The notes under the pieces were generated by a model that was not told the origin of the DNA, searched no databases, and saw only the letters and a program-made list of their open reading frames with translations. This document shows, one piece after another, positions 7,884 to 18,005 of a stretch of 64,000 nucleotides of DNA; position 1 is the stretch's first letter, and each line of letters begins with the position of its first letter. The stretch lies in the NCBI RefSeq assembly GCF_003173775.1, contig NZ_CP029552.1:947001-1011000 (forward strand). The letters run 5' to 3'. The stretch is from Methylobacterium sp. 17Sr1-1 (GTDB lineage: Bacteria; Pseudomonadota; Alphaproteobacteria; Rhizobiales; Beijerinckiaceae). The position numbers were made by a program, and so were the translations under genes.

Positions 7884-10800
7884 CTACTCCGCCGGCAGGT
7901 GCCCCGGGGCCCCGGCGGGCGCATCGGGCGGCGGGGCCGGATGCGCCGCGGCCTTCTTGCCCCCCATCAGGCGCCAGGCCCGCTCGCGCAGGCCCTGGAA
8001 CACGACGTAGAGCGGCGGGATCACGAAGATGCCGAGGAACGAGGCGGCGATCATGCCGCCGAAGACCGGCGTGCCGACGTCGCGCCGCGCAAGCTGCGAG
8101 GCGCCGGTGGCGATGACGAGCGGCAGGAGCCCGAGGATGAACGCGAAGGAGGTCATCATCACCGGGCGGAAGCGCAGCCGGGCGCCCTCAGTCGCCGCCT
8201 CGCGCAAGGGCACGCCCTTTTCCCGCTGCTCCTTGGCGAACTCGACGATCAGGATGCCGTTCTTAGCCGCCAGGCCGATCAGCACCACCATGCCGATCTG
8301 GGCGTAGAGGTCGAGGGTGAGCCCGCCCCAGACCATCGCCGCGTAGGCGCCGACGATGCCGACCGTGACCGAGAGCAGCACCGGCACCGGAATCGTCCAG
8401 CTCTCGTAGAGCGCGACCAGGAACAGGAAGGCGAACAGCACCGCGAAGGCGAGGATGATCGCGGTCTTGCCCTCCGCCCGCTTCTCCTGAAAGGCGGTGT
8501 CGGTCCACTCGCCGCCGAAGCCCGCCGGCAGGGTGCGGGCGGCGACCGACTCCATCGCCGCGAGCGCCTGCCCGGAGGAGACGCCCGGCGCCGGCCCGCC
8601 CTGCACGGTGACGGCGCGCAGGTTGTTGTAGCGGATGAGTGCAGGCGGTCCGACCACGATCCGCACCTCGGCGAGCGAGCGCAGCGGCACCATCCCGCCG
8701 TCCTTGTTGCGCACGTTGATGCGGTAGATGTCGTCGATCCGCCGGCGGTCGTCGGCCTCGGCCTGAACCTGGACCTGCCAGGTGCGGCCGAACAGGTTGA
8801 TGTCGTTGACGTAGTAGCCGCCCAGCGAGGCCTGCAGCGCCTGGAACACGGCGTCGAGCGAGACGCCGAGGATCTGGACCTTGTTGCGGTCGATGTCGAG
8901 GAAGACCGAGGGGTTGGTCGCCGAGAAGGTGCTGAACACCCGGTTCAGCTTCGGCTCCTGGTTCGCCGCTACGACGAGGCCGCGCAGCACCTGAGCGAGC
9001 TCCTTCGGGTCGCCGCCGCGCAGATCCTCGAGCACGTAGGCGAAGCCGCCGCCGGTGCCGAGCCCGATGATCGGCGGCGGCGCGATCGGCACGACGGTCC
9101 CCCCGGGGATCGCGCGGAAGCGCTGGCCGAGCCGCGCGATCAGTGCCGCCGCGCCATCGCCCGCGCCTTTCCGCTCCTCGAACGGCTTCAGCGTCACCAC
9201 CATGAAAGCGGCGCTGCTCTGCGAGTAGTTGTCGATGAAGTTGAGGCCGACCACCGTGGTGGCGTCGGCGACCGCGTGCTCCTCGCGCAGGATCGCCTCG
9301 GCTTGTGCCGCGACCTCCGAGGTCCGCCCGACCGCCGCGCCTTCCGGCAGCTGCACCACGACGAAGAACGCGCCCTGATCGTCTTCGGGTAGGAAGCCCG
9401 TCGGGGTGATTTTTGCGAGCTCCACCGTGCCCCAGGCGGCGGCGAGCGACAGCACGAGCCCGACGATAGACAGGCGCACGATGCGGGCGACCGCCGCGCC
9501 GTAGCCGTCGCGCACGGCGTCGATGGAGCGCATGACAAGACCCATGACGCCCCGCCGCGGCCCGTGATGGGGGCGCAGCAGCACGCCGCAGAGCGCCGGC
9601 GAGAGCGTGAGCGCGTTGATGGCGGACAGGAACATCGAGACCGCGACCGCCACGGCGAACTGGCGAAACAGCTCGCCCGAGATGCCCGGCACGAAGGCGA
9701 CCGGTACGAAGACCGAGAGCAGCACCAGGGTGATGGCGATGATCGGCGCGGTGATCTCCGCCATGGCGCGCTTCGTCGCCTCGCGGGGCGAGAGCTCCGG
9801 GTGCTCCTCCATCACCCGCTCGACGTTCTCGACCACCACGATGGCGTCGTCGACGACGATGCCGATGGCCAGCACCATGGCGAGGAGCGAGACCGAGTTC
9901 GCAGAGTAGCCGACGGCCTTCAGCGCGATGAAGGTGCCGATCAGGCTCACCGGCACGGCGAGTGTCGGGATCAGCGTCGCGCGCAGGCTGCCCAGGAACA
10001 GGAACACCACGACGACGACGAGTACGAAGGCCTCGACCAGGGTCTTCTGCACCTCGTGCACGGTCTCAGTGATGAAGGCCGTGGGGTCGTAAGTGACCTT
10101 CCAGGCCAGCCCCTCGGGGAAGGAGGGGCTGAGCGCCTCGACCCGGGCCTTGACCTCTTTGAGCGTCGCGATCGCGTTGGCGCCGGGCGACTGGTAGATC
10201 GCGATCACGGTCGCCGGGCTGCCGTTGAGCCGCGTCTCGCGGTCGAGGCTCGCCGCGCCGAGCTCGATCCGGGCGACGTCGCCGAGGCGCAGCAGCGAGC
10301 CGTCTGGGTTGGTGCGCAGGACGATGTTGCGGAACTGCTCGGGCGAGGTGAGCCGCCCTTGGGTCTGGATGCTGAGCTGGAGCTGCTGCTCGTCGGAGAC
10401 CGGGCGCGCGCCGATGCGGCCGACCGGGGCCTGAACGTTCTGCGCCTTGATCGCCCCGATGACGTCGCCGGCGGTGAGGTCGAGCCCGGTGAGCTGGTCG
10501 GTCCGCACCCAGGCCCGCATGGCGTAGTCCTGCGGCCCCCACAACGTCGCGTCGCCGACGCCCGGCGTGCTCTTGATCCGGTCGAGCAGGTTGATGGTGA
10601 CGTAGTTCGAGATGAACAACGGGTCCTGCGCGCCCTTCGGCGAGTAGACCGCGAGCACGCCGAGCAGCGCCGAGGACTTCTTCTTGACCGTGACGCCCTG
10701 CTTGCGCACGTCCTCGGGGAGCTTCGCCAGCGCGATCTGGACCCGGTTGTTGACGTTGACGGCGTTGATGTCGGGGTCGGTGCCGAGCTCGAACGAGGCG

Positions 10801-11075
10801 GTGAGCGTGTAGCTGCCGTCGTTGCCGCTGACGCTCTTCATGTAGATCATCTTGTCGACGCCGACGACCTGCGACTCGATCGGCTGCGCGACGGTCGATT
10901 CGACGACGTCGGCCGAGGCGCCCGGATAGGTCGTGGTCACCGAGACCTGGGGCGGCACGATGTCGGGATACTGCGCCACCGGGATGGTGAGGAGCGCCAG
11001 CGCCCCGGCGATCGCCGTCACGATGGCGATGACGATCGCGAGGCGCGGGCGGTCGACGAAGATGGCCGAGAGCAT
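7884..11075 (-). CDS. RND efflux pump inner-membrane transporter (HAE1/AcrB family)
   Basis: About 1063 aa, the normal length for a proton-driven multidrug RND pump. It has an N-terminal membrane helix ([15 protein letters not shown]), a large periplasmic pore domain, the TM4 proton-relay pair in [15 protein letters not shown], a second periplasmic domain and the C-terminal helix group with [16 protein letters not shown]. The start ATG at 11075 lies 4 bases from the intended stop of the adaptor gene. Because the adaptor has lost frame, the pump frame is open upstream and joins it without a stop. No outer-membrane channel gene is adjacent. The substrate is unknown. Confidence 0.93.
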   Translation of the reverse strand: MLSAIFVDRPRLAIVIAIVTAIAGALALLTIPVAQYPDIVPPQVSVTTTYPGASADVVESTVAQPIESQVVGVDKMIYMKSVSGNDGSYTLTASFELGTDPDINAVNVNNRVQIALAKLPEDVRKQGVTVKKKSSALLGVLAVYSPKGAQDPLFISNYVTINLLDRIKSTPGVGDATLWGPQDYAMRAWVRTDQLTGLDLTAGDVIGAIKAQNVQAPVGRIGARPVSDEQQLQLSIQTQGRLTSPEQFRNIVLRTNPDGSLLRLGDVARIELGAASLDRETRLNGSPATVIAIYQSPGANAIATLKEVKARVEALSPSFPEGLAWKVTYDPTAFITETVHEVQKTLVEAFVLVVVVVFLFLGSLRATLIPTLAVPVSLIGTFIALKAVGYSANSVSLLAMVLAIGIVVDDAIVVVENVERVMEEHPELSPREATKRAMAEITAPIIAITLVLLSVFVPVAFVPGISGELFRQFAVAVAVSMFLSAINALTLSPALCGVLLRPHHGPRRGVMGLVMRSIDAVRDGYGAAVARIVRLSIVGLVLSLAAAWGTVELAKITPTGFLPEDDQGAFFVVVQLPEGAAVGRTSEVAAQAEAILREEHAVADATTVVGLNFIDNYSQSSAAFMVVTLKPFEERKGAGDGAAALIARLGQRFRAIPGGTVVPIAPPPIIGLGTGGGFAYVLEDLRGGDPKELAQVLRGLVVAANQEPKLNRVFSTFSATNPSVFLDIDRNKVQILGVSLDAVFQALQASLGGYYVNDINLFGRTWQVQVQAEADDRRRIDDIYRINVRNKDGGMVPLRSLAEVRIVVGPPALIRYNNLRAVTVQGGPAPGVSSGQALAAMESVAARTLPAGFGGEWTDTAFQEKRAEGKTAIILAFAVLFAFLFLVALYESWTIPVPVLLSVTVGIVGAYAAMVWGGLTLDLYAQIGMVVLIGLAAKNGILIVEFAKEQREKGVPLREAATEGARLRFRPVMMTSFAFILGLLPLVIATGASQLARRDVGTPVFGGMIAASFLGIFVIPPLYVVFQGLRERAWRLMGGKKAAAHPAPPPDAPAGAPGHLPAE

Positions 11076-11079
11076 CGGA

Positions 11080-12209
11080 TCACGTCCTGCCGGCGGCGGG
11101 CGACGCCGGGACCGCCCGGACCGCGAGGCCGGGCCGCACCCGCTGCAGCCCGTCGACGATGACGAGCTCACCCCCTTGAGGCCGCTCTCGATCACCGCCT
11201 CGGTGCCGCCGGCACCGGAGGCCGGCGTCACGCGCCGGGTCACCGCCCGGTCGTTCTCGACCACGAAGACGTAGACGCCGCCCTGGTCGGCGATGAGCGC
11301 CCCTTGCGGCACCACCACCTTCTCCTCCGGGGTACCGGTCTGGAGCGCCACCTGCACGAGCTGGCCGTCGCGCAGGGCGCCGGCGGGGTTCGGCATCGCG
11401 GCGCGCACCAGCACCGTGTCGGTGGTGCGCTCGACGCTGATGTTGACGAAGTTCACCCGCCCGACCTGGTCGTAGGTCGAGCCGTCGGGGAAGCGCAGGC
11501 GCACGGCGATCTTGCTGCGGTCGACCGGCGCGCCCCCCTGCTGCACGCGCAGGAACTCGCGCTGGCTCACCGGGAAGGTGACGTAGATCGGGTCCTGGCT
11601 GACGATCGTAGTCAGCACGCCGCTGTCGGGCCCGACGACGTTGCCCTTCGTCACGCTGGTACGGCCGATGCGGCCGGCGATCGGGGAGAGGATCTTCGTG
11701 TAGCCGAGGTTGATCTGGGCAGTCTTCAGGTTGGCCTCGTCGCCCATCACGGCGCCGCGCGACTGGTCGAGGGCGGCGCGGGCCTGGTCGCGGGCGACCA
11801 CCGTGCCGGAATTGCGGTCGAGGAGGTCCTGCGCGCGCTGGAGCTGGATCGCCGCGAGGGTCTCGGCGGCGTGGCTGCGCTCCAGCGCCCCCTCCGCCTG
11901 GCGCACGGCCGCCTCGAACAGGTCGGGCTCGATCCGGTAGAGAGGCGCGCCCTCCTTCACGATCTCGCCTTCCTTGAACAGGACGGCGTCGAGGTAGCCG
12001 GTGACCCGCGCCCGCACCTCGACCCGGCTCACCGCCTCGATGCGGCCGACGAAGTCGAGGGCCTTGTCGAGGGCCTTGCGCTGGGCCGTCACCGTGCCGA
12101 CCGGCAGGGCCGCCGCCGGGTCCGTCTGCGCGCGATCCGTCTGGGCTTCGGCGGCGGAGAGCGGCCAAGCGAGGCCGAGGAGGAGGAGCATCCCGGGCTT
12201 GCGGACCAT
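11080..12209 (-). pseudogene. RND efflux periplasmic adaptor (membrane fusion protein), frameshifted near its end
   Basis: The start [23 protein letters not shown] is a signal peptide, with GAGGAA upstream of ATG 12209. A lipoyl/barrel-sandwich region follows ([18 protein letters not shown]), then a coiled hairpin and beta-barrel. Near codon 345 the frame breaks at a run of five Gs (11171-11175 on the plus strand, as C). One more G would give [18 protein letters not shown] and a stop at 11080, the normal adaptor ending. As written, the frame instead runs on through a low-complexity Ser/Arg stretch into the pump. A sequencing error is as likely as a real slip. Only about 30 terminal residues are affected. 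Confidence 0.82.
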
Positions 12210-12308
12210 GATCGTTCCTCGGAGCGGACGATGTCGGACACCCTTGCGGTTCGCCATCCTTGCAGGTCGCGGCCCCCCGGCTTGATCGGATGGGACAACC
12301 TCAACCGA

Positions 12309-12902
12309 TCACCCGCCGCGCGGGCCGGGCGGCGCCTCGGGACCGGCGCCGGACAGGACGAGGGCGCGCAGGCGATCACGGCCGATGAGGCGCCCGAGCT
12401 CTCGCCAGGTGAAGTACGGCACGAGCGCGACGGCCATGATGACTGTCACGGCCGCCAGACCACGCAGGCCGCCGCCGCCGATCATCGGCAGGCTCCCGGC
12501 GAGGGACCGCCCCTTGACCAGGCCGATCAGGGTCTCCTCGAGTGCGTAGGCGCAAACGAGGAGCAAAGCGAAACCGCAGGCCCGCGCCGCAATCCGCACG
12601 AGGGGCGAGCGCCGCGCGGGACGCCGTGCCGCCACGCCCTCCGCCACCAGCATGACCTTGGCGAGGATCCAGGAGTTGACGAGGGCGAAGCCGTAGAAAT
12701 GGTAGCCGATCCCGTGCCGCGAGAGCACGACCGTCTCGTGCAGCACCAGCACACCGAAGACGACAACCAGATAGGCGAAGATCGCGGCGATCCGCGCAAC
12801 CTCCTCGCGCAGGCGCCGCCCGAGCCGTGCAGGGCGGCCCGCGGCGGCCGGCACGGCGGGGCCGGATCCGAAGGGCGGCGCTTCGAGGGGTGCGTGCGGC
12901 AT
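12309..12902 (-). CDS. small integral membrane protein, function unknown
   Basis: A 197-aa protein with a Pro/Ala-rich cytosolic N-terminus and four hydrophobic segments: IFAYLVVVFGVLVLHETVVL, the region around VNSWILAKVMLVAEGV, CGFALLLVCAYALEETL and AAVTVIMAVALVPYFTW. The ATG at 12902 is preferred over the one at 12920 because GGGAGAG lies just upstream. It is on the same strand as, and downstream of, the secreted Gly/Tyr-rich protein gene. I do not recognise a named family. Confidence 0.7.
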   Translation of the reverse strand: MPHAPLEAPPFGSGPAVPAAAGRPARLGRRLREEVARIAAIFAYLVVVFGVLVLHETVVLSRHGIGYHFYGFALVNSWILAKVMLVAEGVAARRPARRSPLVRIAARACGFALLLVCAYALEETLIGLVKGRSLAGSLPMIGGGGLRGLAAVTVIMAVALVPYFTWRELGRLIGRDRLRALVLSGAGPEAPPGPRGG

Positions 12903-12965
12903 GCCGCTCTCCCGGATCATTCGCCGCGTGGTCCCGCGACCGGCGCGTGCGTCGCCTCGACCGCC

Positions 12966-13289
12966 TTACCGCCAGCCCCGGCGGCCACCGCCGAAGCGTC
13001 CGCCATATCGCCCGCCGCCGTAATGGCCGACGCGGTGCCCGTAGCCCCGGCCGACATAGCCGCGCCGGCCGTAAACCCGGCCGCCGTAGACGCCGCCGCG
13101 ATAGGCGTACGCGCCTCCCCGATAGACGCCGCGATAGGCATACGGCGCGCCGTAATTCGGTCGGCAATAGCCGGCCGGGCCGCGGTGGAAGCCGACGCCG
13201 CAGCCCTGGATCGCGAGGGCCGGAACGACGCCGAGACCGACGAGCGTGCCGAGAAGGGCTGCCGCCGTCGAAAGGACGAGACGTTTCAT
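12966..13289 (-). CDS. GCG_CRPN-type secreted Gly/Arg/Tyr-rich protein
   Basis: A 107-aa protein with a clear signal peptide (MKRLVLSTAAALLGTLVGLG, cut near ALA). A GCGVGFHRGPAGYCRPNYG prefix follows, the hallmark of the GCG_CRPN prefix-to-repeats family. The rest is a low-complexity tail of Tyr, Arg and Gly repeats (YRGGVYGGRVYGRRGY) with His near the end. Such proteins are common in Methylobacterium and Bradyrhizobium, have no known function and are presumed exported. The high Arg and Tyr content could favour binding of nucleic acid, polysaccharide or metal, but that is speculation. Confidence 0.82.
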   Translation of the reverse strand: MKRLVLSTAAALLGTLVGLGVVPALAIQGCGVGFHRGPAGYCRPNYGAPYAYRGVYRGGAYAYRGGVYGGRVYGRRGYVGRGYGHRVGHYGGGRYGGRFGGGRRGWR

Positions 13290-13396
13290 GAGGTCCACTT
13301 CCGCTTCATGAGGTCGGTTCCCGCCCGCATCCGTCCGGATGCGTGACGGACATCGATCGGGCTCGCGCTGGCGGATCCCTCGCGCCGGCCCGGCCA

Positions 13397-14236
13397 TCAG
13401 GGCCGGACCATCCACCGGAAGGCGCGGGGGATGCGCGTGCGCTCGCCGCCGCCGACGCGAAGGTGGTGCTGGAACAGCCGCCCCAGCGAGTAGGCAGCCT
13501 GGTGGTACTCCGCCGCACATTGCCCGGCGCGGGTCTGCGGGAGCGCGCCGCTCTCGACGAGGTCGCCGAAGGTCCGGCGGTCGGCGCCGTAGGCGAGGCA
13601 CAGCAGGTTGTAGAGGCGCTGGAGGGCGAGGCCGTGATCGTCCGCGAGCAGCACCTCTTCCACGCTCTCCTCGGAGGCGTGGCTGCGAAGCAGGTGGGCG
13701 ATGCCCTCGACCGCGCCCCGCGCCTGGGCGGGCGGCAGTTCGAGGAGGACGAGCGCCGCGAACTGATCCGCGGCGTCCTCCTCCCGACCCAGCAGCGGCA
13801 CGTCGAGGATGTCGAACAGGGCGTGCCCGACCTCGTGCAGGAAGACTTGCGCGATCGGGCCGACGATCGCGTCGCGCCGCGACACGCCCGCATGCGACGG
13901 CTCGGCGGGAGCCCGGGCCTGCACGTCGAGGACATAGGCGTAACAGACAGTGACCGTCCGGCTCCGGCTCTCGTACCACGCGTCGGCCGCGCCGCCGCAG
14001 GCCGACAGCCGCAGCGTGAGCGGATGCGGCAGGCGCACGCCGCCGATCGCCGTCCGCAGGCCTTCCAGCACCCGGCGCCGCTTAAGTTCCCGGTGGATCG
14101 CGACGTCCGTCGCCAGGATCGGAGGATCGTAGGCGACACGGATCGGCGCGTCTCGGGGCGAGGCGTCTCGGCGTGTTGCCGCTCCCGCCGGCGTGAGCGC
14201 AGCCAGGAAAGCCGCGAGGCCGAGGAGGCAACGCAT
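13397..14236 (-). CDS. DUF4344 family putative metallopeptidase, secreted
   Basis: A 279-aa protein with a signal peptide (MRCLLGLAAFLAALTPAGA). A zinc-metallopeptidase motif HEVGH lies in VFLHEVGHALFDILDVP and is followed by EEDAADQFAALVLLE, where the Glu/Asp supply the third ligand region. This arrangement is typical of DUF4344. The C-terminal segment has Cys residues (CLAYGADR, GQCAAEYHQA). The start is ATG 14236. It probably acts in the periplasm. The substrate is unknown. Confidence 0.83.
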   Translation of the reverse strand: MRCLLGLAAFLAALTPAGAATRRDASPRDAPIRVAYDPPILATDVAIHRELKRRRVLEGLRTAIGGVRLPHPLTLRLSACGGAADAWYESRSRTVTVCYAYVLDVQARAPAEPSHAGVSRRDAIVGPIAQVFLHEVGHALFDILDVPLLGREEDAADQFAALVLLELPPAQARGAVEGIAHLLRSHASEESVEEVLLADDHGLALQRLYNLLCLAYGADRRTFGDLVESGALPQTRAGQCAAEYHQAAYSLGRLFQHHLRVGGGERTRIPRAFRWMVRP

Positions 14237-15091
14237 CGCGTGGTCTCCGGAAATCGTAAGGCGTCGCCGGCGCGCGCAGCCCGGTGGGTGGAGCCCGGCT
14301 CGCACGGCAACGCCTCGCTCCGCGCCGTTCCGAGCCGCCGGGATCCGCTTGATATCGCCATCGGCCGGGTCCGGCGCTGAACGAGGTGCGGGAGCCCCAT
14401 GCCGATAGAATCGGCCCGTGTCCCACCCGGTCGGCGGCTGGCATTCGACCGGGTTCGGGAGAGGTCGCTGTTCGAACGCATCATCGTTCCCGCTATCCGG
14501 CGTCCTGTGCTGCCTCGTCGCGTCCACCCCCGGCGCTGCGCCCCTGCTTCGCCGGGTACACACAGTCATCCATCACCGGCGGAAGTGTCAGCCTCGGCGC
14601 AGAATGATCGCTCCCGCGCCCGCCGCTTGATCGAACACGACATCGGCCGCGGCTCCCGACGGCATTCGGGAGGTTGGCCCCATCGCGCCCGCCATTCCGC
14701 CGGAGGCGATGTGAGCCGGTCGAGACAGGGCTTGGGTCCGCACCGCCCCGCGGCGATGATGCGCGGCATGACGATCGGCGCGTCTGGCGCTTCGGTGCCG
14801 CAAGCGGACGGTGACGGCGCTCAGGTGCGCTGATGCGGGTGCGGGAGTCCGTGCCGGGCGTGTCCGCCCTGCCAATCGAGCCGCGACCGGACCGAACCGG
14901 GTGCCTCGTTCCTGCTCCGACCTGGAGGGATTTGCTCACTTGGGACGATGCAATTCGCGCAAGATATTTATGGGTACCATCTATTGTCTTTATAATATGA
15001 TATATAACACACTTAACCTTGATTTATTATTTGCTATTAGCTTCGCTGTTCATCCACGCGGATCGGGCGGGCCAGATGCGGAGGCGAAACC
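14237..15091. other. intergenic region, AT-rich near the AraC gene
   Basis: About 850 bases with no supported gene; open frames here are Arg/Pro-rich and lack ribosome sites. The segment from about 14957 to 15045 is sharply AT-rich, containing ATATTTATGG, TTTATAATATGATATATAAC and TTGATTTATTATTTGC, in a GC-rich background. It ends about 45 bases before the AraC-type regulator. It probably holds that gene's promoter and could bind an AT-preferring protein. Confidence 0.5.
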
Positions 15092-16201
15092 ATGTCTTCC
15101 ATGGTACGGACGGTCCGGACGGCGCTGCGTGACGTCGACGACCATCCCGCTGGCCCGATCCCGTTCGGCGATCGTACCGGCCCGTCATCGATCCCCGCCG
15201 GGTTCATCGGCGCTCACGCTTTGCAAGCGCTCCGCGATGTCCTGGACGACGTGGGAGCGAGGTTCGAGGACGTCTTTTGGAATGCCTCCGATCTGCGCCT
15301 GTCGCAGGCGGCGGAGGCAATTTCATTCTCGACCTTCGGCCGCCTGCTGGAAACGGCGGCCAAGCGGACCGGATGCGGCCATCTCGGCCTTCTCGTTGGA
15401 CAGCGCACGACACTGGCGTCGCTCGGCCTGCTCGGCACGCTGGTGCGGCATTCGCGGACGGTCGCCGACGCCCTCCGGGCGATCGAGGCACATTACGACC
15501 TGCTGAGCCGTGGCGCGATGATCGAGCTGTCGGTCGAGGGCGCCGTCGCGACCGTGACTTATGCGCCGTACGACCCGGACGCCGTCGGTGTTCCTCACCA
15601 GTGCGAACGCGCCGTCGGCGCGATGACCGGCATCATGCGGTCGCTGTGCGGCTCCGACTGGTGCCCGGAGGAGGTGTGGCTGCCACGGCTCGCACCGGTC
15701 AACCCGTCGCCCTACACGGGCTACTTCCGAGCCCCGGTCCGGTTCTCCCAGGAGGTCGCGGCCCTGGTGTTCCCAGCCCGTATCCTGAGGCGGCCGGTCG
15801 ACGATGCCGACCCAGCCGTCCGGGACGCCGCGGAGCAGGATCTGCGGCGCACCGCGGCCGTGACTCCTCTGGGCCTGTGCGACGAGGTGCGGCGATGCGT
15901 ACGCTCCCGGGCGATCCGGGTGCGCGTCGACAAGGGGCAGGTCGCGCAGGCCCTGGCACTCCATCAGCGCACCCTGTGCCGACGCCTGCGCGCGGAGGGA
16001 GCGACGTTCCGCTCGATCACGAACGAGACGCGCCTCGGCATCGCCAGGCAGCTGCTGGCCGACACCACGATGAGCCTCGCGGAGATCTCGGCGGTGCTGG
16101 AATTCTCCGAGCCGGCTGCCTTCACGCATGCGTTTCGACGATGGACCGGCATGACGCCGAGCGCTTGGCGCAAGGAACGACAGGCCGGGTCGGCCGGCTG
16201 A
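15092..16201 (+). CDS. AraC family transcriptional regulator (OruR/VirS-like ligand domain)
   Basis: A 369-aa protein. Residues of about 30-230 match the arabinose-binding-like N-terminal domain of the OruR/ArgR-type AraC group (GHLGLLVGQRTTLASLGLLG, LRAIEAHYDLLSRGA). The C-terminal two helix-turn-helix motifs are clear: GQVAQALALHQRTLCRRLRA and TTMSLAEISAVLEFSEPAAF, followed by THAFRRWTGMTPSAWR. The start is ATG 15092 with GGAGG upstream. It stands alone, so its targets are unknown. The AT-rich upstream region may be autoregulated. Confidence 0.88.
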   Translation: MSSMVRTVRTALRDVDDHPAGPIPFGDRTGPSSIPAGFIGAHALQALRDVLDDVGARFEDVFWNASDLRLSQAAEAISFSTFGRLLETAAKRTGCGHLGLLVGQRTTLASLGLLGTLVRHSRTVADALRAIEAHYDLLSRGAMIELSVEGAVATVTYAPYDPDAVGVPHQCERAVGAMTGIMRSLCGSDWCPEEVWLPRLAPVNPSPYTGYFRAPVRFSQEVAALVFPARILRRPVDDADPAVRDAAEQDLRRTAAVTPLGLCDEVRRCVRSRAIRVRVDKGQVAQALALHQRTLCRRLRAEGATFRSITNETRLGIARQLLADTTMSLAEISAVLEFSEPAAFTHAFRRWTGMTPSAWRKERQAGSAG

Positions 16202-16258
16202 CGCCATGCCGCTCGATGCGCAAGACCGAGGTGGCCGCTACGTCAGGGAGAAGCCGTG

Positions 16259-16666
16259 ATGCGAACCCCGTGCTCCGCTCTCGCCTTTGGGTTTGGCGCC
16301 GCTCTCGCCGTTTCGGGGGCGAGGGCGGCGGTTTCGGATTACCAGGGCGCCTGGGTGCTCAGCGGACACGATTGCCAGGACGTCTACGCCTCCGCGGGCA
16401 AGAAGGCCGCCTTCAAGAAGCCGCTCGACATGTTCGCTCCCGCCTTCATCATCTCGGGCAGGCGGCTCACGACCCCCGCGGCCTCGTGCCAGATCCGATC
16501 GGCCCGCCCAGCCGGCGACCGCGAGCTCCTCCATCTCGATTGCGCCAATGCCGTCGCGGCCAATGAGGTGCGTGTCCTGCTGGCGGCGTCACCGCCCGAT
16601 GGTCTCAAGCGGTACTACGGCGAGCACGATCCGACGGGGGTCGACTACCGGCGCTGCTCACGATAG
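16259..16666 (+). CDS. secreted hypothetical protein
   Basis: About 135 aa with a signal peptide (MRTPCSALAFGFGAALAVSGARA). The mature part begins VSDYQGAWVLSGHDC and has four Cys residues (DCQDVYAS, SCQIRSA, LDCANAV, RRCSR) that could form two disulfides. It looks like a small periplasmic domain of a type common in Methylobacterium. AGGGAG lies 8 bases before ATG 16259. A GTG at 16256 is the alternative start. Confidence 0.7.
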   Translation: MRTPCSALAFGFGAALAVSGARAAVSDYQGAWVLSGHDCQDVYASAGKKAAFKKPLDMFAPAFIISGRRLTTPAASCQIRSARPAGDRELLHLDCANAVAANEVRVLLAASPPDGLKRYYGEHDPTGVDYRRCSR

Positions 16667-17336
16667 CGCTTGCCTCCTTTCAAGTCAGTTCGAATACGAC
16701 TTCCTGCTTGGCCAGAGCTCTGGAAGGGGACGTATCATGATGCTGGACGTCTGCTGGTCTTCCGTAAGCGGACACATCCTGCGCGCTCTGTGAAGGACAG
16801 CTTTGGGTCACGAGTTCGCGTTAACGCGCCTGTGCAGTAGGATGAGGGCCGCGAGCGACGTGCGCAGGTAACTAACTGGAAAGGTTGCGCACCCAGTGGC
16901 TCCGAGCTTGCTCAGGACGAAGATGCCGATGAACTTGCAGGCGAGATCGGCGCACTTCGTCACGAGGGCGAAGAGCGGGCCGCGGTCGTTGCGCTGATCT
17001 GGCTGCAGAGGTGGCGCGCAGGCCCGAGCTGTGGACAAACCTGCGACCGTGGCGGTCTCCGTGAAGCGCCGCTGACAGCGCCACAGTGCGGCGATCAGCC
17101 GGACCGGCCCCGAGCCGGTTCGGGATCGCCGTGACGTCCGCCGCGTGGGTAGGCGGTGCTCCGGGTTGAACCGAGAGTGCCACTCGCCGTGTGCTGAGCC
17201 GCGCGGGGAATGTGGCTTCGAACCGGTCGATGTCGGAGAAGGCGGCATCGAGAACTGCCAGGAACCCGGTGAGTTCGATGATGCGTCGCTCGGCCGGGGT
17301 GGCTGGGTGACGCGCTCCGGCGTCCGCTCAGGCAGC
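16667..17336. other. region with no supported gene, possibly decayed coding sequence
   Basis: Several minus-strand frames are open here but none looks intact. One frame reads IIELTGFLAVLDAAFSDIDRF (around 17225-17290), which looks protein-like, then loses sense. Another gains plausibility only at its end. This suggests a degraded, frameshifted gene on the minus strand, but I cannot name a family. Confidence 0.3.
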
Positions 17337-17747
17337 TCACAGTCGGCGGAAAAGCGGGAGTTCGGGTAATGCTGGATCTCCGTTCCCTCGCACGTCAACA
17401 TCCTGCATTCGTAACCAGCAGGCGATTGCCTCGACAATATGTCTCTGTTCAGCCGTGGTCAGTTCTCGCTTCAAGGGTATTCTGTGCCATTTGGATAGAC
17501 AACTCCGGCAACAGGTTGCCGTTGCGTGCTGTGCGATGAAGGCCGGGTGTCCACGAAGAGGCGTCTGCTTTCCATCATTCTTTGGAGCAGCCGGCGCTAG
17601 GCGCTGCGCCACGAAATCCTGCGCATGGGCAAGGACGGTTGGCATTCCCTTGTCACTGATATATCGCAGATCAGCCGGCATTAACTTGAAACGCTGCCGA
17701 AATGCGGAGCGCTGTAGTTGGTCGAAAACGTCGTTGAGATCCCGCAT
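17337..17747 (-). CDS. DUF4186 family protein
   Basis: A 136-aa protein matching the DUF4186 pattern: FRQRFKLMPADLRYISDKGM, then APKNDGKQTPLRGHPAFIAQ, HATATCCRSCLSKWHRIP and LTTAEQRHIVEAIACWL. The CCRSC cluster with flanking His residues looks like a metal site. The function of the family is unknown. ATG 17747 lies in an AT-rich promoter-like segment. Codon use is a little less GC-biased than in the neighbours. The gene stands alone. Confidence 0.83.
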   Translation of the reverse strand: MRDLNDVFDQLQRSAFRQRFKLMPADLRYISDKGMPTVLAHAQDFVAQRLAPAAPKNDGKQTPLRGHPAFIAQHATATCCRSCLSKWHRIPLKRELTTAEQRHIVEAIACWLRMQDVDVRGNGDPALPELPLFRRL

Positions 17748-18005
17748 TTGATTAACAAATCAGCCAGGTTCAATCTACTTGCCTTGCCAGCCGCGAAGGA
17801 TCATCATCCTACATCCCATCCCGGCCGATCGGAGCTTCGCCGTCCCCGAAACGTGTGATTGCAGCCCGGCGCCACCTTCTTCCCGCACCGCGAGGCCCGG
17901 ATTGCTTCCGCCGCCGCCGCGACAACCGCCTTGGAGGCTCCTCGGTACTCCTTTAGGCGCGCGGACTGTACGATGCAGGCCGGTACGTGCATCGCTTGCC
18001 CGTAC

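Noticed and set aside
16808..17437. 209-codon minus-strand frame
   Set aside because: Sequence is Ser/Pro/Arg-rich with no family resemblance, and another frame on the same strand is partly more protein-like. Probably decayed DNA rather than a gene.
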